From positions 1 through 64,000 of the forward strand of contig JAJEBE010000003.1 of the NCBI GenBank assembly GCA_022822545.1: a DNA stretch of 64,000 nucleotides, read 5' to 3'. Position 1 is the stretch's first letter, and the number at the start of each line of letters is the position of its first letter. Origin of the DNA: Anaerolineae bacterium (lineage in GTDB: Bacteria > Chloroflexota > Anaerolineae > Aggregatilineales > Phototrophicaceae). Below, piece after piece: positions 43,232 through 51,292 of this stretch. A model generated the notes under the pieces. That model worked only from the letters and a program-made list of their open reading frames with translations, made no database searches and was not told the origin of the DNA. Both the position numbers and the translations under genes were made by a program.

Positions 43232-43621
43232 TCAGTCGATCATATTTGTCTGCCGCTGCACCAACTGAATCGTATAACCCCAGGGGTCGCGCAGGAAAGC
43301 CAGCCTGTCGCCGTTCGGGCGGTTATCGATGTCGCCGTCCAAGGCAGCGCCGGCGTCAACCAGCCGCTGACGGGCCGCATCCATGTCCGCTACGGAAAAT
43401 GCCAGATGGAAGGTGACCGCGTGATGTTCGGCGTAATCGATGAATGAGCCAAGCGGATTGCTGTATATCTCGATCATGCTTTTGCCGGCGCTATCCGCCA
43501 GGAAGTGAATATACGGCGGCTCGGCGAATGACCGTACGATTTGCATATTGAGGTTTTCGCAATACCAGGCGGCCAGCGCCGCCGGATCCGCCACATTAAA
43601 AGCGATGTGCTCCAATCTCAT
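43232..43621 (-). CDS. VOC family protein (glyoxalase-like)
   Basis: A 129-residue vicinal oxygen chelate protein. MRLEHIAFNVADPAALAAWY begins the first module with a possible metal His, and HLAFSVADMDAARQRL the second, ending LRDPWGYTIQLVQR. Metal-ligand positions (His5, Glu in MIEIYSN, His in FHLAF, Gln in IQLV) are compatible with a metalloenzyme such as glyoxalase or a dioxygenase. Substrate unknown. Second gene of the dtd unit. Confidence 0.85.
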   Translation of the reverse strand: MRLEHIAFNVADPAALAAWYCENLNMQIVRSFAEPPYIHFLADSAGKSMIEIYSNPLGSFIDYAEHHAVTFHLAFSVADMDAARQRLVDAGAALDGDIDNRPNGDRLAFLRDPWGYTIQLVQRQTNMID

Positions 43622-43629
43622 GATGTCCC

Positions 43630-43818
43630 CTATTCCAATTCAAATCGTTCCGAATCCGAGGCGGGCGATTGCTCGCTCTCTACTTCCGGGTCGTCCGCCT
43701 CCAACTGCTGGCTGCGCAGCCAACTCATGCCCATCATGCCCAGAAATACGATGGCGATCCCCAGGAAGATAATCTCGTCAAATGGCCCCAAGGCTCCGTG
43801 CGCCAGGATAAAGGGCAT
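43630..43818 (-). CDS. Small single-pass membrane protein
   Basis: A 62-residue protein with one hydrophobic helix (about 14-34, IIFLGIAIVFLGMMGMSWL) and a strongly acidic C-terminal tail of about 25 residues. It starts the dtd unit, eight bases before the VOC gene. No family recognised. Confidence 0.5.
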   Translation of the reverse strand: MPFILAHGALGPFDEIIFLGIAIVFLGMMGMSWLRSQQLEADDPEVESEQSPASDSERFELE

Positions 43819-43969
43819 GTCCCGCCTCGATTATCAGCCTAATCGGCTGCATTATAGACGACGCCAGGCGCAAACTGAACCGATGGTTGTCAGGTCGCCC
43901 CAAGAAAAGCAGAATGGCATGGGCGCGGCTTATGCCGCTCGCGGGCGGCTACACCGGAGAGCAAGGTAT

Positions 43970-45616
43970 ATGTCCGAACAGATTCTGAGCGTCAGCGGCT
44001 TGCGGAAGTATTATGGCGCGAAGCTGATACTCGATGATGTCACTCTCAATTTGAATCGAGGCGAACGGGCGGTCCTCGTCGGCGAAAACGGCGTGGGCAA
44101 GTCTACGCTGGCTCGGCTGATCCTGGGTATCGAAGCGGGCGAGGGCGGGACGATCCGCCGCCAGCCCGGCAGCGTTGTGGCTTATCTCCCGCAAGAGGCG
44201 CAGGTCGCCGACGCGCTGACAGTCGGGGAATACATCAGCGAATGCCTCGGCGAGCTGGATACGCTGGGGCGCCGTTTGACCGAGCTGGAAACGCAGATGG
44301 CCGAGGGCGACGATATAGAAGCCGCGCTGGATGAATACGGCCGATTGCAGACGCTGTTTGACCTGCGAGGCGGATACACCCTGGACGCGCGCCGCGAGCA
44401 GATCTTCGCCGGTTTGGACCTGGGCCATATTGACCAGGCGCGGGCGGTCATGTCGCTGAGCGGCGGCGAGAAGACGCGTATCGGCTTGGCGCTATTGCTC
44501 TTGCAGGCGCCCGATCTGCTGATATTGGACGAACCGACAAACCATCTGGATTTCACCGGTTTGGCCTGGCTGGAAGATTATCTGCTGGCTTATCCGCAGG
44601 CGCTGTTGATGATCACCCATGACCGCCGCTTCATCGACCGCGTGGCGACCAAGATACTTGATCTGTCGCCGGTGACGCACAGCCTGACGACCTATCATGG
44701 CAATTACTCGGATTATCTCGCCCAGCGCGAGGCGCAATATCAGCGCGAGGTCGATGCCTATCACAATCAAGTGAATCGCATGAAACAACTGCGCGCGCAG
44801 ATGAAGAAAGAAGCGCACGGGCATCGCAAGGCGAAGCGGCCCGATGATGGCGACAAATGGATCAAGTTCACCGCTCAGCAGCAGGTCGCTCGCACTGTGA
44901 GCAAGTTGGTCCGTTCGGCCCGTCAGGAGTTGGACGCGCTCGAGGCGAACCGGCTGGATAATCCGCGCCAGGTCTGGCATATCGAATTTGAATTCGACCC
45001 GCTGCCATTAACCAGCATGGAGCCCTTGCAATTGCAATCATTGAGCATGGCTTTCGACGAACGCGAGCTAATCTCCGGCGCCGACGCCATCTTGCGCAAG
45101 GGTGAGCGCGCCGCTTTGGTCGCGCCGAATGGGGCGGGCAAGACCACGCTCCTGCGGCTGATCATGGGCGAGTTGGAGGCGACCGGCGGCGCAGTCAAGA
45201 TCATGCCCAGCGCCAAACTCGGCTACCTCGACCAGACCGGCGATGCCTTTGACGAGCGCGCCAATGTCGTTGAGTTGCTCAGCGCGATCAGTCATGACAG
45301 TGCCGACAACATCCTCACCCTGCTGCACCGCAGCGGCTTGTTCCGCGATGCGCATCTGGCGGCCAAATCGGTTGGAGATTTGAGCTTGGGGCAAGTCCGC
45401 AAGCTTGGCATCGCCCGCCTTATTCACAGCCGCGCCAATTTGCTGCTGCTGGATGAGCCGACGAACCACCTCGATTTGATGAGTCTGGAAGCATTGGAGC
45501 GGGCCCTGCTTGCTTTCCCGGGCGCGATCCTGGCGGCGACGCACGATCGCTGGTTCATCGACAAAATCGCGACCGCAGTCTGGCGCTTGCGCGATGGCAA
45601 ACTCGTGATTGACTAA
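43970..45616 (+). CDS. ABC-F family ATPase
   Basis: A 548-residue protein with two ATP-binding cassettes and no membrane domain, the ABC-F type that acts on the ribosome (EttA, Uup, resistance factors). Cassette 1 has VGENGVGKSTLARL, LSGGEKTRIGLALLLL and LLILDEPTNHLDF. Cassette 2 has VAPNGAGKTTLLRL, the altered signature LSLGQVRKLGIARL and LLLLDEPTNHLDL. The linker is a helical pair rich in Lys/Arg (about 255-330). The start at 43970 follows GCAAGG; a longer frame begins 143 codons upstream but overlaps the opposite-strand VOC and small membrane genes. Whether it is housekeeping or gives antibiotic protection is not decidable. Confidence 0.9.
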   Translation: MSEQILSVSGLRKYYGAKLILDDVTLNLNRGERAVLVGENGVGKSTLARLILGIEAGEGGTIRRQPGSVVAYLPQEAQVADALTVGEYISECLGELDTLGRRLTELETQMAEGDDIEAALDEYGRLQTLFDLRGGYTLDARREQIFAGLDLGHIDQARAVMSLSGGEKTRIGLALLLLQAPDLLILDEPTNHLDFTGLAWLEDYLLAYPQALLMITHDRRFIDRVATKILDLSPVTHSLTTYHGNYSDYLAQREAQYQREVDAYHNQVNRMKQLRAQMKKEAHGHRKAKRPDDGDKWIKFTAQQQVARTVSKLVRSARQELDALEANRLDNPRQVWHIEFEFDPLPLTSMEPLQLQSLSMAFDERELISGADAILRKGERAALVAPNGAGKTTLLRLIMGELEATGGAVKIMPSAKLGYLDQTGDAFDERANVVELLSAISHDSADNILTLLHRSGLFRDAHLAAKSVGDLSLGQVRKLGIARLIHSRANLLLLDEPTNHLDLMSLEALERALLAFPGAILAATHDRWFIDKIATAVWRLRDGKLVID

Positions 45617-45630
45617 AGGCGCGGGGCGTC

Positions 45631-46500
45631 TCAGTCCGCGTCGACGGGAATCTTGAAGCCGGAGGCTGGCGGCGGCGCATCATCATCGCCTGGCTCGTCT
45701 TCGGCGCTGTCGCCGGCCGCGCTGATGTCGATGCGGACCGCTTTCTTGCCAAGCTGGGGAGGCTTGCTCTGCTGTTTCCGTCTCCGCTTGCGCGGTTTTT
45801 TCTTCGGCTTCTTAACCTGGACCGAGATATCAACTTCCACGTCAGCCGCCTGGTCCGCATCAGCGCTTTCGCTAATTTCGACCGTGCGCCGCGCTTCGGC
45901 AAGGGCGCCGGCGTCTTCCGCAGCCGCAGTTTTTGGCGACTCGGCCTGGGGCCTAGATTCTTTCTGTGAACCGGTCGCATCTTGCCCCGATCCAACGGAT
46001 TGCGCCGCGCGCATCCGCTTGACCATGGCGACGATGTCGTCTTCGAATATATCCCAGCGAGATGGCGCCAGCGATTCCAGCATGAGCTCCAGCGCGTCAA
46101 GCAAAGCCATGCTATCGGCCTCGTTGCTGTTCAAGGCGAAGATCCGCCAAACGCGCAGGGCCCGATAGCTCGGGTGCAAGCGCAGGCCTTCGTCGATGAC
46201 CGTCAGCGCCTCCTGGACTTCGCCCATCGAGAGCAAGGTAGCGCCGAGGCGCGTGTATAAACGTGGCATATCTTTGGGCGGCAAGCCTTGCCCTTTTGGC
46301 AGAGCGAGCAATTCTCGGTAGAGCGGCAGCGCTTGCTCCGGCACCTCGAAGGCGGTCCAGCTTGCGGCCAGTTCAAACATGATGCGCGCATTGCCGGGGT
46401 AGGTGGCGTGCAACTGCCGAAAATGTTCGATCGCCCCGCGCAGATTGCCTCGCCGTTTCAATTGCAGACCGGCATCAATCAACTCGGTGATCACCGCCAT
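45631..46500 (-). CDS. Tetratricopeptide repeat protein with basic low-complexity tail
   Basis: A 289-residue protein. The first 130 residues form about three TPR-like helix pairs (LQLKRRGNLRGAIEHFRQLH, MFELAASWTAFEVPEQALPL, GATLLSMGEVQEALTVI). The second half is disordered-looking: acidic and Ala-rich, then a Lys/Arg cluster (KKPKKKPRKRRRKQQSK) that could bind nucleic acid, then an acidic end. Probably a cytoplasmic scaffold. It is convergent with the ABC-F gene, 14 bases apart. Confidence 0.7.
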   Translation of the reverse strand: MAVITELIDAGLQLKRRGNLRGAIEHFRQLHATYPGNARIMFELAASWTAFEVPEQALPLYRELLALPKGQGLPPKDMPRLYTRLGATLLSMGEVQEALTVIDEGLRLHPSYRALRVWRIFALNSNEADSMALLDALELMLESLAPSRWDIFEDDIVAMVKRMRAAQSVGSGQDATGSQKESRPQAESPKTAAAEDAGALAEARRTVEISESADADQAADVEVDISVQVKKPKKKPRKRRRKQQSKPPQLGKKAVRIDISAAGDSAEDEPGDDDAPPPASGFKIPVDAD

Positions 46501-46665
46501 CGTCCTTCTTCCTCATCGCGCTTGTCTAGCATGAGTATAGCATGGTCGAACGGCGCCAAGTATCTTCATTGCGCGGTCGGCAAGAGGGTGGCTTGTGGCT
46601 TGCCCCGCCAAGCGGCCGAACGGATAATGGGTGGCGTTCAGGCAGGCAGGAATGAGGGATATTTT

Positions 46666-47586
46666 ATGCGCCATTTGCGTCGCGGGATTGGCAATATCGT
46701 CGGACTTGCGTTATGCCTGTCGCTTGCGCTGCTCGTGTTGCCCTTACAGGCGGCTGATAGCGAGCCGCTCGCAGTTGAAACGGGTGAAGCCGAGAACCCG
46801 CTCGGTGATGCGCTGGTCAGCGTCAATGGCGCGCAGATCGAGCGCGCGCGTTTCAATGCGGCGTTCGCGCGTCTCGCGGCCTTCTCAACCGCCGCCGATC
46901 CCAACACGCTTGCCCTGGACGTATTGAATAGCCTGATTGGCGACGAGCTGATTCAGCAATTCGCCATAAAGAATGACCTCGCTGCTGCTGCTCATGAGGC
47001 GGTGGAGGACGAGATCGAGAGCCTGAAAGACAACATGGGCGCGGACCGTTGGGAAGAGTGGCTTAAGGAGAATCTTTACACCGCCGACGAATTCCGGGAC
47101 GAACTCCGCCAGCACTTTGTCGCGCTGGCCGTGCGCGAACAGGTGACGGCGCATTTGTGGGAGGAGGTCTTGCATGCGCGCGCGCGTCACATATTGGTGG
47201 CGCAGGAAAGCGAAGCGGAACTTGTGATAGGGCGCTTGCGGGCCGGTGAAAGTTTCGCGGCCTTGGCGGGGGCGCTTTCACTCGATGTCTCGACCCGCGA
47301 ATATGGCGGCGATCTCGGCTGGTTTATCCGGGGCGAACTGCTGGATCGGCGTCTTGGCGAGGCGGCCTTTTCACAAGGCCTGGGAGAGATAGGCGGTCCG
47401 ATCGCCACTCGCCTCGGCTACCATGTTCTGCAGGTTATCGGCCGAGCGGAGCGCGGAATTGAGGCCGGTCGCCTGCCGCATCTGATCGAGAACACCTTCA
47501 ACTTGTGGCTGGAAGCGCAACTTGAAGCGGCGGATATCCGATTTGATCTGGAAGCGCTCGACTCGTTGCCGGGCGCTATGCCTTGA
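46666..47586 (+). CDS. SurA/PrsA-like peptidyl-prolyl isomerase
   Basis: A 306-residue exported folding factor. The signal peptide is RRGIGNIVGLALCLSLALLV. A SurA-N-type helical chaperone region (about 50-165, LVSVNGAQIERARFNAAFA) precedes a parvulin domain: RARHILVAQESEAELVIGRL, LSLDVSTREYGGDLGWFIRG and ATRLGYHVLQVIGR, all family hallmarks. It has one parvulin domain. GAGGGA lies eight bases before the ATG at 46666, so a longer open frame starting at 46288 is rejected. Its last 11 bases overlap the 3' end of the convergent glycosyltransferase gene. Confidence 0.88.
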   Translation: MRHLRRGIGNIVGLALCLSLALLVLPLQAADSEPLAVETGEAENPLGDALVSVNGAQIERARFNAAFARLAAFSTAADPNTLALDVLNSLIGDELIQQFAIKNDLAAAAHEAVEDEIESLKDNMGADRWEEWLKENLYTADEFRDELRQHFVALAVREQVTAHLWEEVLHARARHILVAQESEAELVIGRLRAGESFAALAGALSLDVSTREYGGDLGWFIRGELLDRRLGEAAFSQGLGEIGGPIATRLGYHVLQVIGRAERGIEAGRLPHLIENTFNLWLEAQLEAADIRFDLEALDSLPGAMP

Positions 47587-48988
47587 CGACAGGCACAACA
47601 TAGCCGTCATCGAGCCAAACTTTCAGCCGGCCCGGATCCACGGCGTCGCGGCGGAAGCCCGTCGGCTCGTTGAGGCTTAACTGAACCAGTTCTTCGTCCC
47701 TGACAAATGTGCTGAGAAAGTCGTGATAGATACCGCGGTGCGGCGAAACATAACACCAGGGCGCGAGTCGATACTTGGTTTCAGCGGTAAGTTGCGGGAT
47801 CCGATATGTCAGTGGCGGCTTCTTGACCGCATTAAGTATGATATCGGCATAACTGTCGACCATCGCGTCGTGCGAGAATTCCGCTCTGAGATAGCTTAGG
47901 GTCTCTGGAGATGTTCGGCGGCGTTCGCTAAGAATGCTGTGCGTTATCGCCGCGGCGCTTTCGATTTCGCCGTAATCGATGCTGTCGATATGTTCTTCGG
48001 GCAGAAGTTCGCGATAAGTCGCGACGCGAGAAACGACCGCCGGCGTGCCGCAGCCCAATGATTCAAAGACCGCATTGCCGAAAGTCTCGATGATGTTGCC
48101 GATACACAGGCTTACATCGGCCAGGCTGTAATACTGCGGTATTAGAGCTTCGCTTATCCATTCGTGAAATATGAAAATATCGCTAAGGCACATTTCATTG
48201 ATGCGGCGTCTTAGCCCGTTGTAATAATTGACATATTTTGGTTCCTTGGAGACGCCGGGCCAGAGCGGCACCAAGACGCGCAGATCCTGCCAGCCATAGT
48301 CATGCACCAGCCGATGCGCCACCTGCACCACATCGAAAATTCCTTTGTTGACGTCGGGCCGGTGCGGAAAGAGAACGACAGGATGCTTGACAATTTCGGC
48401 CGGGATGTACTCAAAGATTTCCTTTGGCTCCGTATAACGGAAGAAATCCCAATCGAAGCCATTGTGGATGGCGTGCATGCGTCCGCTAATTTGCGGCGCG
48501 AATTGCCCGACGGCCGCTTCATAAGAGGCGCGTGTATGTTCTGATGGCAAAATCCATTCGTCGCCTTGAAACAGGAAGGCGGACATGACCGGCTCAGGGT
48601 AGATGATCGTTCGAAGCGAAATCACCGTTGGAATGTCTTGATAGGCGTAGGGAAATATCAAGCTGCCATCGTGGCTGTAGTGCACGTCCGCCTCGGCGAA
48701 GGCAGCACCGATTTCGCGCATCGCGTTTGCAATATGATAAAGCGGTGTGAGATAGGGCTCCGGATAGGGTTGCTTGAAGCGAAGCACAGGCAGGACTTCT
48801 ATATTTTCATGCCATTTGAAAGGTGTCTTTGAGCCTTCAATGGGCGTGGTGTAGATCGTTACCTGATGCCCTTGCTCGCCCAGGTGCAGCGAGATTTTTT
48901 TCAATTGCATCTCGGCCCCGGCTATAGAGATATCCGGGAACAGAGCTGTCATGGAGAAGCCGACGATCTTTTTGCCCATAGTTTTCAC
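47576..48988 (-). CDS. Glycosyltransferase, GT4-like
   Basis: A 470-residue GT-B fold glycosyltransferase. The N-terminal acceptor domain has AGAEMQLKKISLHLGEQGHQ. The donor domain includes VVLFPHRPDVNKGIFDVVQV, and near residue 305 the nucleotide-sugar motif ETFGNAVFESLGCGTPAVVS, matching the E-x7-E of family GT4. About 85 C-terminal residues (CYVSPHRGIYHDFLSTFVRD onward) lie beyond the fold and are not usual. Acceptor unknown; possibly cell-surface polysaccharide. A GTG at 48988 and an ATG at 48979 are both possible starts; neither has a strong ribosome site. Confidence 0.85.
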   Translation of the reverse strand: MKTMGKKIVGFSMTALFPDISIAGAEMQLKKISLHLGEQGHQVTIYTTPIEGSKTPFKWHENIEVLPVLRFKQPYPEPYLTPLYHIANAMREIGAAFAEADVHYSHDGSLIFPYAYQDIPTVISLRTIIYPEPVMSAFLFQGDEWILPSEHTRASYEAAVGQFAPQISGRMHAIHNGFDWDFFRYTEPKEIFEYIPAEIVKHPVVLFPHRPDVNKGIFDVVQVAHRLVHDYGWQDLRVLVPLWPGVSKEPKYVNYYNGLRRRINEMCLSDIFIFHEWISEALIPQYYSLADVSLCIGNIIETFGNAVFESLGCGTPAVVSRVATYRELLPEEHIDSIDYGEIESAAAITHSILSERRRTSPETLSYLRAEFSHDAMVDSYADIILNAVKKPPLTYRIPQLTAETKYRLAPWCYVSPHRGIYHDFLSTFVRDEELVQLSLNEPTGFRRDAVDPGRLKVWLDDGYVVPVVKA

Positions 48989-49090
48989 TCAGGTGATATT
49001 CATGCCACAATTACTGTTGCCTATTATTTCAGCGTATCACAAAGCAAAACCTGAGTAAAGTGGTCTGGCTGCGCGAGCCGGGCCGGCGGG

Positions 49091-49819
49091 TCAGGCAGAG
49101 ATTATGGTGCCGACGGCGGTATCGCCTCGCAGCGCTTTCACCAGGTCCTCCGGGTTCCAGAAGTCCAGCACGATGATGGGCATGGCGTTTTCCTGGCAGA
49201 GGGTGAAGGCAGTGGTGTCCATCACGCGCAACTGTTGATCGAGCACTTGCTGGTAATCCAGCTTGCTGTAGCGGGCGGCGTCGCGGTTCTTCAGCGGGTC
49301 AGCCGAATAGACGCCATCAACCTTGGTCGCTTTCACGATGACATCGGCATGGATTTCGCTGGCGCGCAAGGCGGCCGCGGAATCGGTCGTGAAATAGGGG
49401 CTGCCAATACCGCCGGTCAGGATGACGACGCGGCCTTTTTCCATGTGGCGGATGGCGCGCAGCCGGATGTAGGGCTCGGCGATGGAATTCATTTCGACGG
49501 CGGTTTGAACTCGTGTCACGATGCCGAGGCGTTCGATGGCGTCTTGCAGCGCCAGGCCATTCATGACAGTGGCGATCATGCCCATGTGGTCGGCCGTGCT
49601 GCGGTCCATGCCCAACTTCGCCGCCGGCTCGCCCCGCCACAAGTTGCCGCCGCCGATGACGATAGCGACCTGTATGCCCAAGTCATGAACTTCGCGCACG
49701 CGTTGGGCGATATAGGCCGCCATTTCCGGGTCAATGCCGACGCCGCTGCCACCGGCCAGCGCCTCGCCGCTAAGCTTCAACAAGACACGTCTGTAAGGCA
49801 GGCTGCCATTCGCGCTCAT
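49091..49819 (-). CDS. pyrH: UMP kinase
   Basis: A 242-residue bacterial UMP kinase (amino-acid kinase fold), which converts UMP to UDP. VLLKLSGEALAGGSG is the phosphate-binding start, IVIGGGNLWRG and DHMGMIATVMNGLAL the UMP site, and TGGIGSPYFTTDSAAALRA and KATKVDGVYSADP the conserved core. AGGGAGA just upstream fixes the ATG at 49819; nine extra codons are possible but unsupported. In many bacteria the order is rpsB-tsf-pyrH-frr. Here a MerB-like gene interrupts tsf and pyrH, and frr does not follow. Confidence 0.96.
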   Translation of the reverse strand: MSANGSLPYRRVLLKLSGEALAGGSGVGIDPEMAAYIAQRVREVHDLGIQVAIVIGGGNLWRGEPAAKLGMDRSTADHMGMIATVMNGLALQDAIERLGIVTRVQTAVEMNSIAEPYIRLRAIRHMEKGRVVILTGGIGSPYFTTDSAAALRASEIHADVIVKATKVDGVYSADPLKNRDAARYSKLDYQQVLDQQLRVMDTTAFTLCQENAMPIIVLDFWNPEDLVKALRGDTAVGTIISA

Positions 49820-49873
49820 TGTTTCTCCCTGGTTAGTTGTCTCCATCGTTTACGATCAAGCGCCGGCGCGCAA

Positions 49874-50560
49874 TCACGCGGGCGGGGCCAGCCAGAACTC
49901 GCCGGTTAATCCCAGCGCGCGAAAGATCGATTGCGCTTCCGCGGAAGACTTGCCGCGGTAGGCGGGCGACATCCGGTCGTGATACCAGCGCCTCGCCAGC
50001 GCCCATACTTGCGACAAGCTTAGCACCGCGCCTCGATTTTGACCGACACGTCGGCGCCATTTGTCAATCTCGTTTTCCGACCGGAAAAGCAAAATATTGG
50101 CTCAAGTATCTACAATATCGTCATACCATTGGCGAAAAGGATGGGCGAAATGCACAAGTCGGTCCTCACTATTTTGCAGCTCCCCGCCGGCGATGCGGTA
50201 GCGCATGGCCTCCTCGCCCAGGGGATGGCGCGCCTCGATTTGCGCGTCGCAATTCAGCATCGCCGGGATGCCCAGGGAATCCCAGGCGCAGTTGGCGTAT
50301 AGCGCCACATCGTCGATAATGACGCGATAATCGGTCGGCGTTGCCGAAAGCGGATGCGCCATCAAGATTTCATCGCTCCCCGCCTGGAGTACGAGGGCAT
50401 GCGCGTCGTGCAGCCGCCGCAGCGCATGCCGGGCGTCCGGCAGGGAAAGCCCGAAGCGCTCGGCAAGCATTGCCAAGGATGGCGCGGCGCCCGTCGCGAT
50501 GAGAGTCTCATACACGAAGAGACGAATCTGCCAATCGCTGTCTCGCGTAGTCACAGCCAT
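49874..50560 (-). CDS. MerB-like (alkylmercury lyase family) protein, probable selenoprotein with in-frame TGA at Sec153
   Basis: A 228-residue reading with one in-frame TGA at 50104-50102. Both halves match one family without any frame change: a winged-helix N-terminus (LAMLAERFGLSLPDARHALR), ILMAHPLSATPTDYRV, ANCAWDSLGIP, then DDIVDT-TGA-ANILLFRSENEIDKW, LSLSQVWALARRWYHDR and ALGLTGEFW. Relatives have Cys at the TGA position. Cys91, Asp94 and residue 153 reproduce the spacing of MerB Cys96-Asp99-Cys159, so TGA most likely encodes selenocysteine in the active site. A SECIS-like hairpin follows. MerB cleaves carbon-mercury bonds; this subfamily is not proven to. The ATG at 50560 lies five bases after a terminator T-tract and has no ribosome site, so the start and expression are uncertain. 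A nonsense-mutated pseudogene is the alternative. Confidence 0.72.
50071..50104 (-). promoter_or_regulatory. SECIS-like hairpin immediately after the in-frame TGA
   Basis: On the minus strand, 13 bases after TGA, stem TTTTCC/GGAAAA closes on the tetraloop GGTC, with a weaker helix extension below an internal loop. The loop begins 19 bases after the TGA and opens with GG then T. In E. coli fdhF the loop GGUC starts 18 bases after UGA. Bacterial SECIS elements need a G in the first two loop bases and 16-37 bases of distance, and both hold here. Confidence 0.7.
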
Positions 50561-50564
50561 ACAC

Positions 50565-50591
50565 AAAAAAGGATTAGCCGATAACTAATCC
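50565..50591 (-). terminator. Intrinsic terminator between tsf and the MerB-like gene
   Basis: The 7-bp stem GGATTAG/CTAATCC with a 7-base loop is followed by six T on the minus strand, 50 bases after the tsf stop. The T-tract ends five bases before the ATG of the MerB-like gene. Confidence 0.85.
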
Positions 50592-50640
50592 TTTGATCGT
50601 CCAGTCTCGCCTTTGTCAGGCATATCAGGCGCTTGAATAA

Positions 50641-51246
50641 TTAGGCTCCGTCGCCGATGGCGAAGCGCTGAAAGCGGCCGATGTTAATCGTCTCGCCCAC
50701 TTCGGCGACCGTCTCCTGCAGGTACTGGGTTATGGTTTTGTCATCGTCCTTGATGAAGGACTGCTCCATCAAAACGATCTCTTCGTACCACTTGTTCATG
50801 CGCCCGGACACGATCTTTTCCGCGATGTGTTCCGGCTTGCCTTCATCCAGGGCGCGCTGCATCTGCCGCTCGGTTTCCGAGGCGACTTGCGCTTCCGGCA
50901 CATCTTCGCGCTTGACATATTGCGGATTCATATTGGCGATGTGCATGGCGATATCTTTGGCGAAGGCCTTGAATTGATCGGTGGCGGCGACGAAGTCGGT
51001 CTCGCAATTGACTTCGACGATGACCGCCAGTCGCTGGTCAAAATGGACGTAATTGCCTATGACGCCCTCGTTGGCGCTACGCCCTTTGCCTTGCAGTTTG
51101 ATGCCGTCCTTCAGCGCCTTTTCCCGCAAGAATTCCGCCGCCGCGTCGATGTCGCCGTCGTGCTCCACAAGCGCATTTTTGCAGTCGAGCGGACCGGCGC
51201 CTGTGATTTCTCGCAGCGCTTTCACCTCTTTTGCTTTTACTGCCAT
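50641..51246 (-). CDS. tsf: Elongation factor Ts, short form
   Basis: A 201-residue nucleotide-exchange factor for EF-Tu. The N-terminal UBA-like helix is VKALREITGAGPLDCKNALVE and the core has NYVHFDQRLAVIVEVNCETDFVA, the TDFV motif that displaces Mg/GDP. The protein lacks the second half of the core seen in E. coli EF-Ts (283 residues), as in Thermus and other short types. AGGAG before the ATG at 51246 fixes the start. It follows rpsB by 46 bases and is followed by an intrinsic terminator. Confidence 0.96.
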   Translation of the reverse strand: MAVKAKEVKALREITGAGPLDCKNALVEHDGDIDAAAEFLREKALKDGIKLQGKGRSANEGVIGNYVHFDQRLAVIVEVNCETDFVAATDQFKAFAKDIAMHIANMNPQYVKREDVPEAQVASETERQMQRALDEGKPEHIAEKIVSGRMNKWYEEIVLMEQSFIKDDDKTITQYLQETVAEVGETINIGRFQRFAIGDGA

Positions 51247-51292
51247 CTCTCTCCTCGTCTCCGTAAAGCTGAATCGGAAGCAGCTCAACAGT

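Noticed and set aside
43541..43969. A 143-codon extension of the ABC-F gene
   Set aside because: It overlaps the small membrane gene and the start of the VOC gene on the other strand, while a good start with a ribosome site exists at 43970.
49020..49090. frr gene downstream of pyrH
   Set aside because: The common rpsB-tsf-pyrH-frr order was expected, but the next gene is a glycosyltransferase; no ribosome recycling factor motif was found nearby.
49833..50060. A 75-codon frame on the minus strand overlapping the MerB-like gene
   Set aside because: It is a shadow in another frame; the MerB-like frame shows family conservation through this region.
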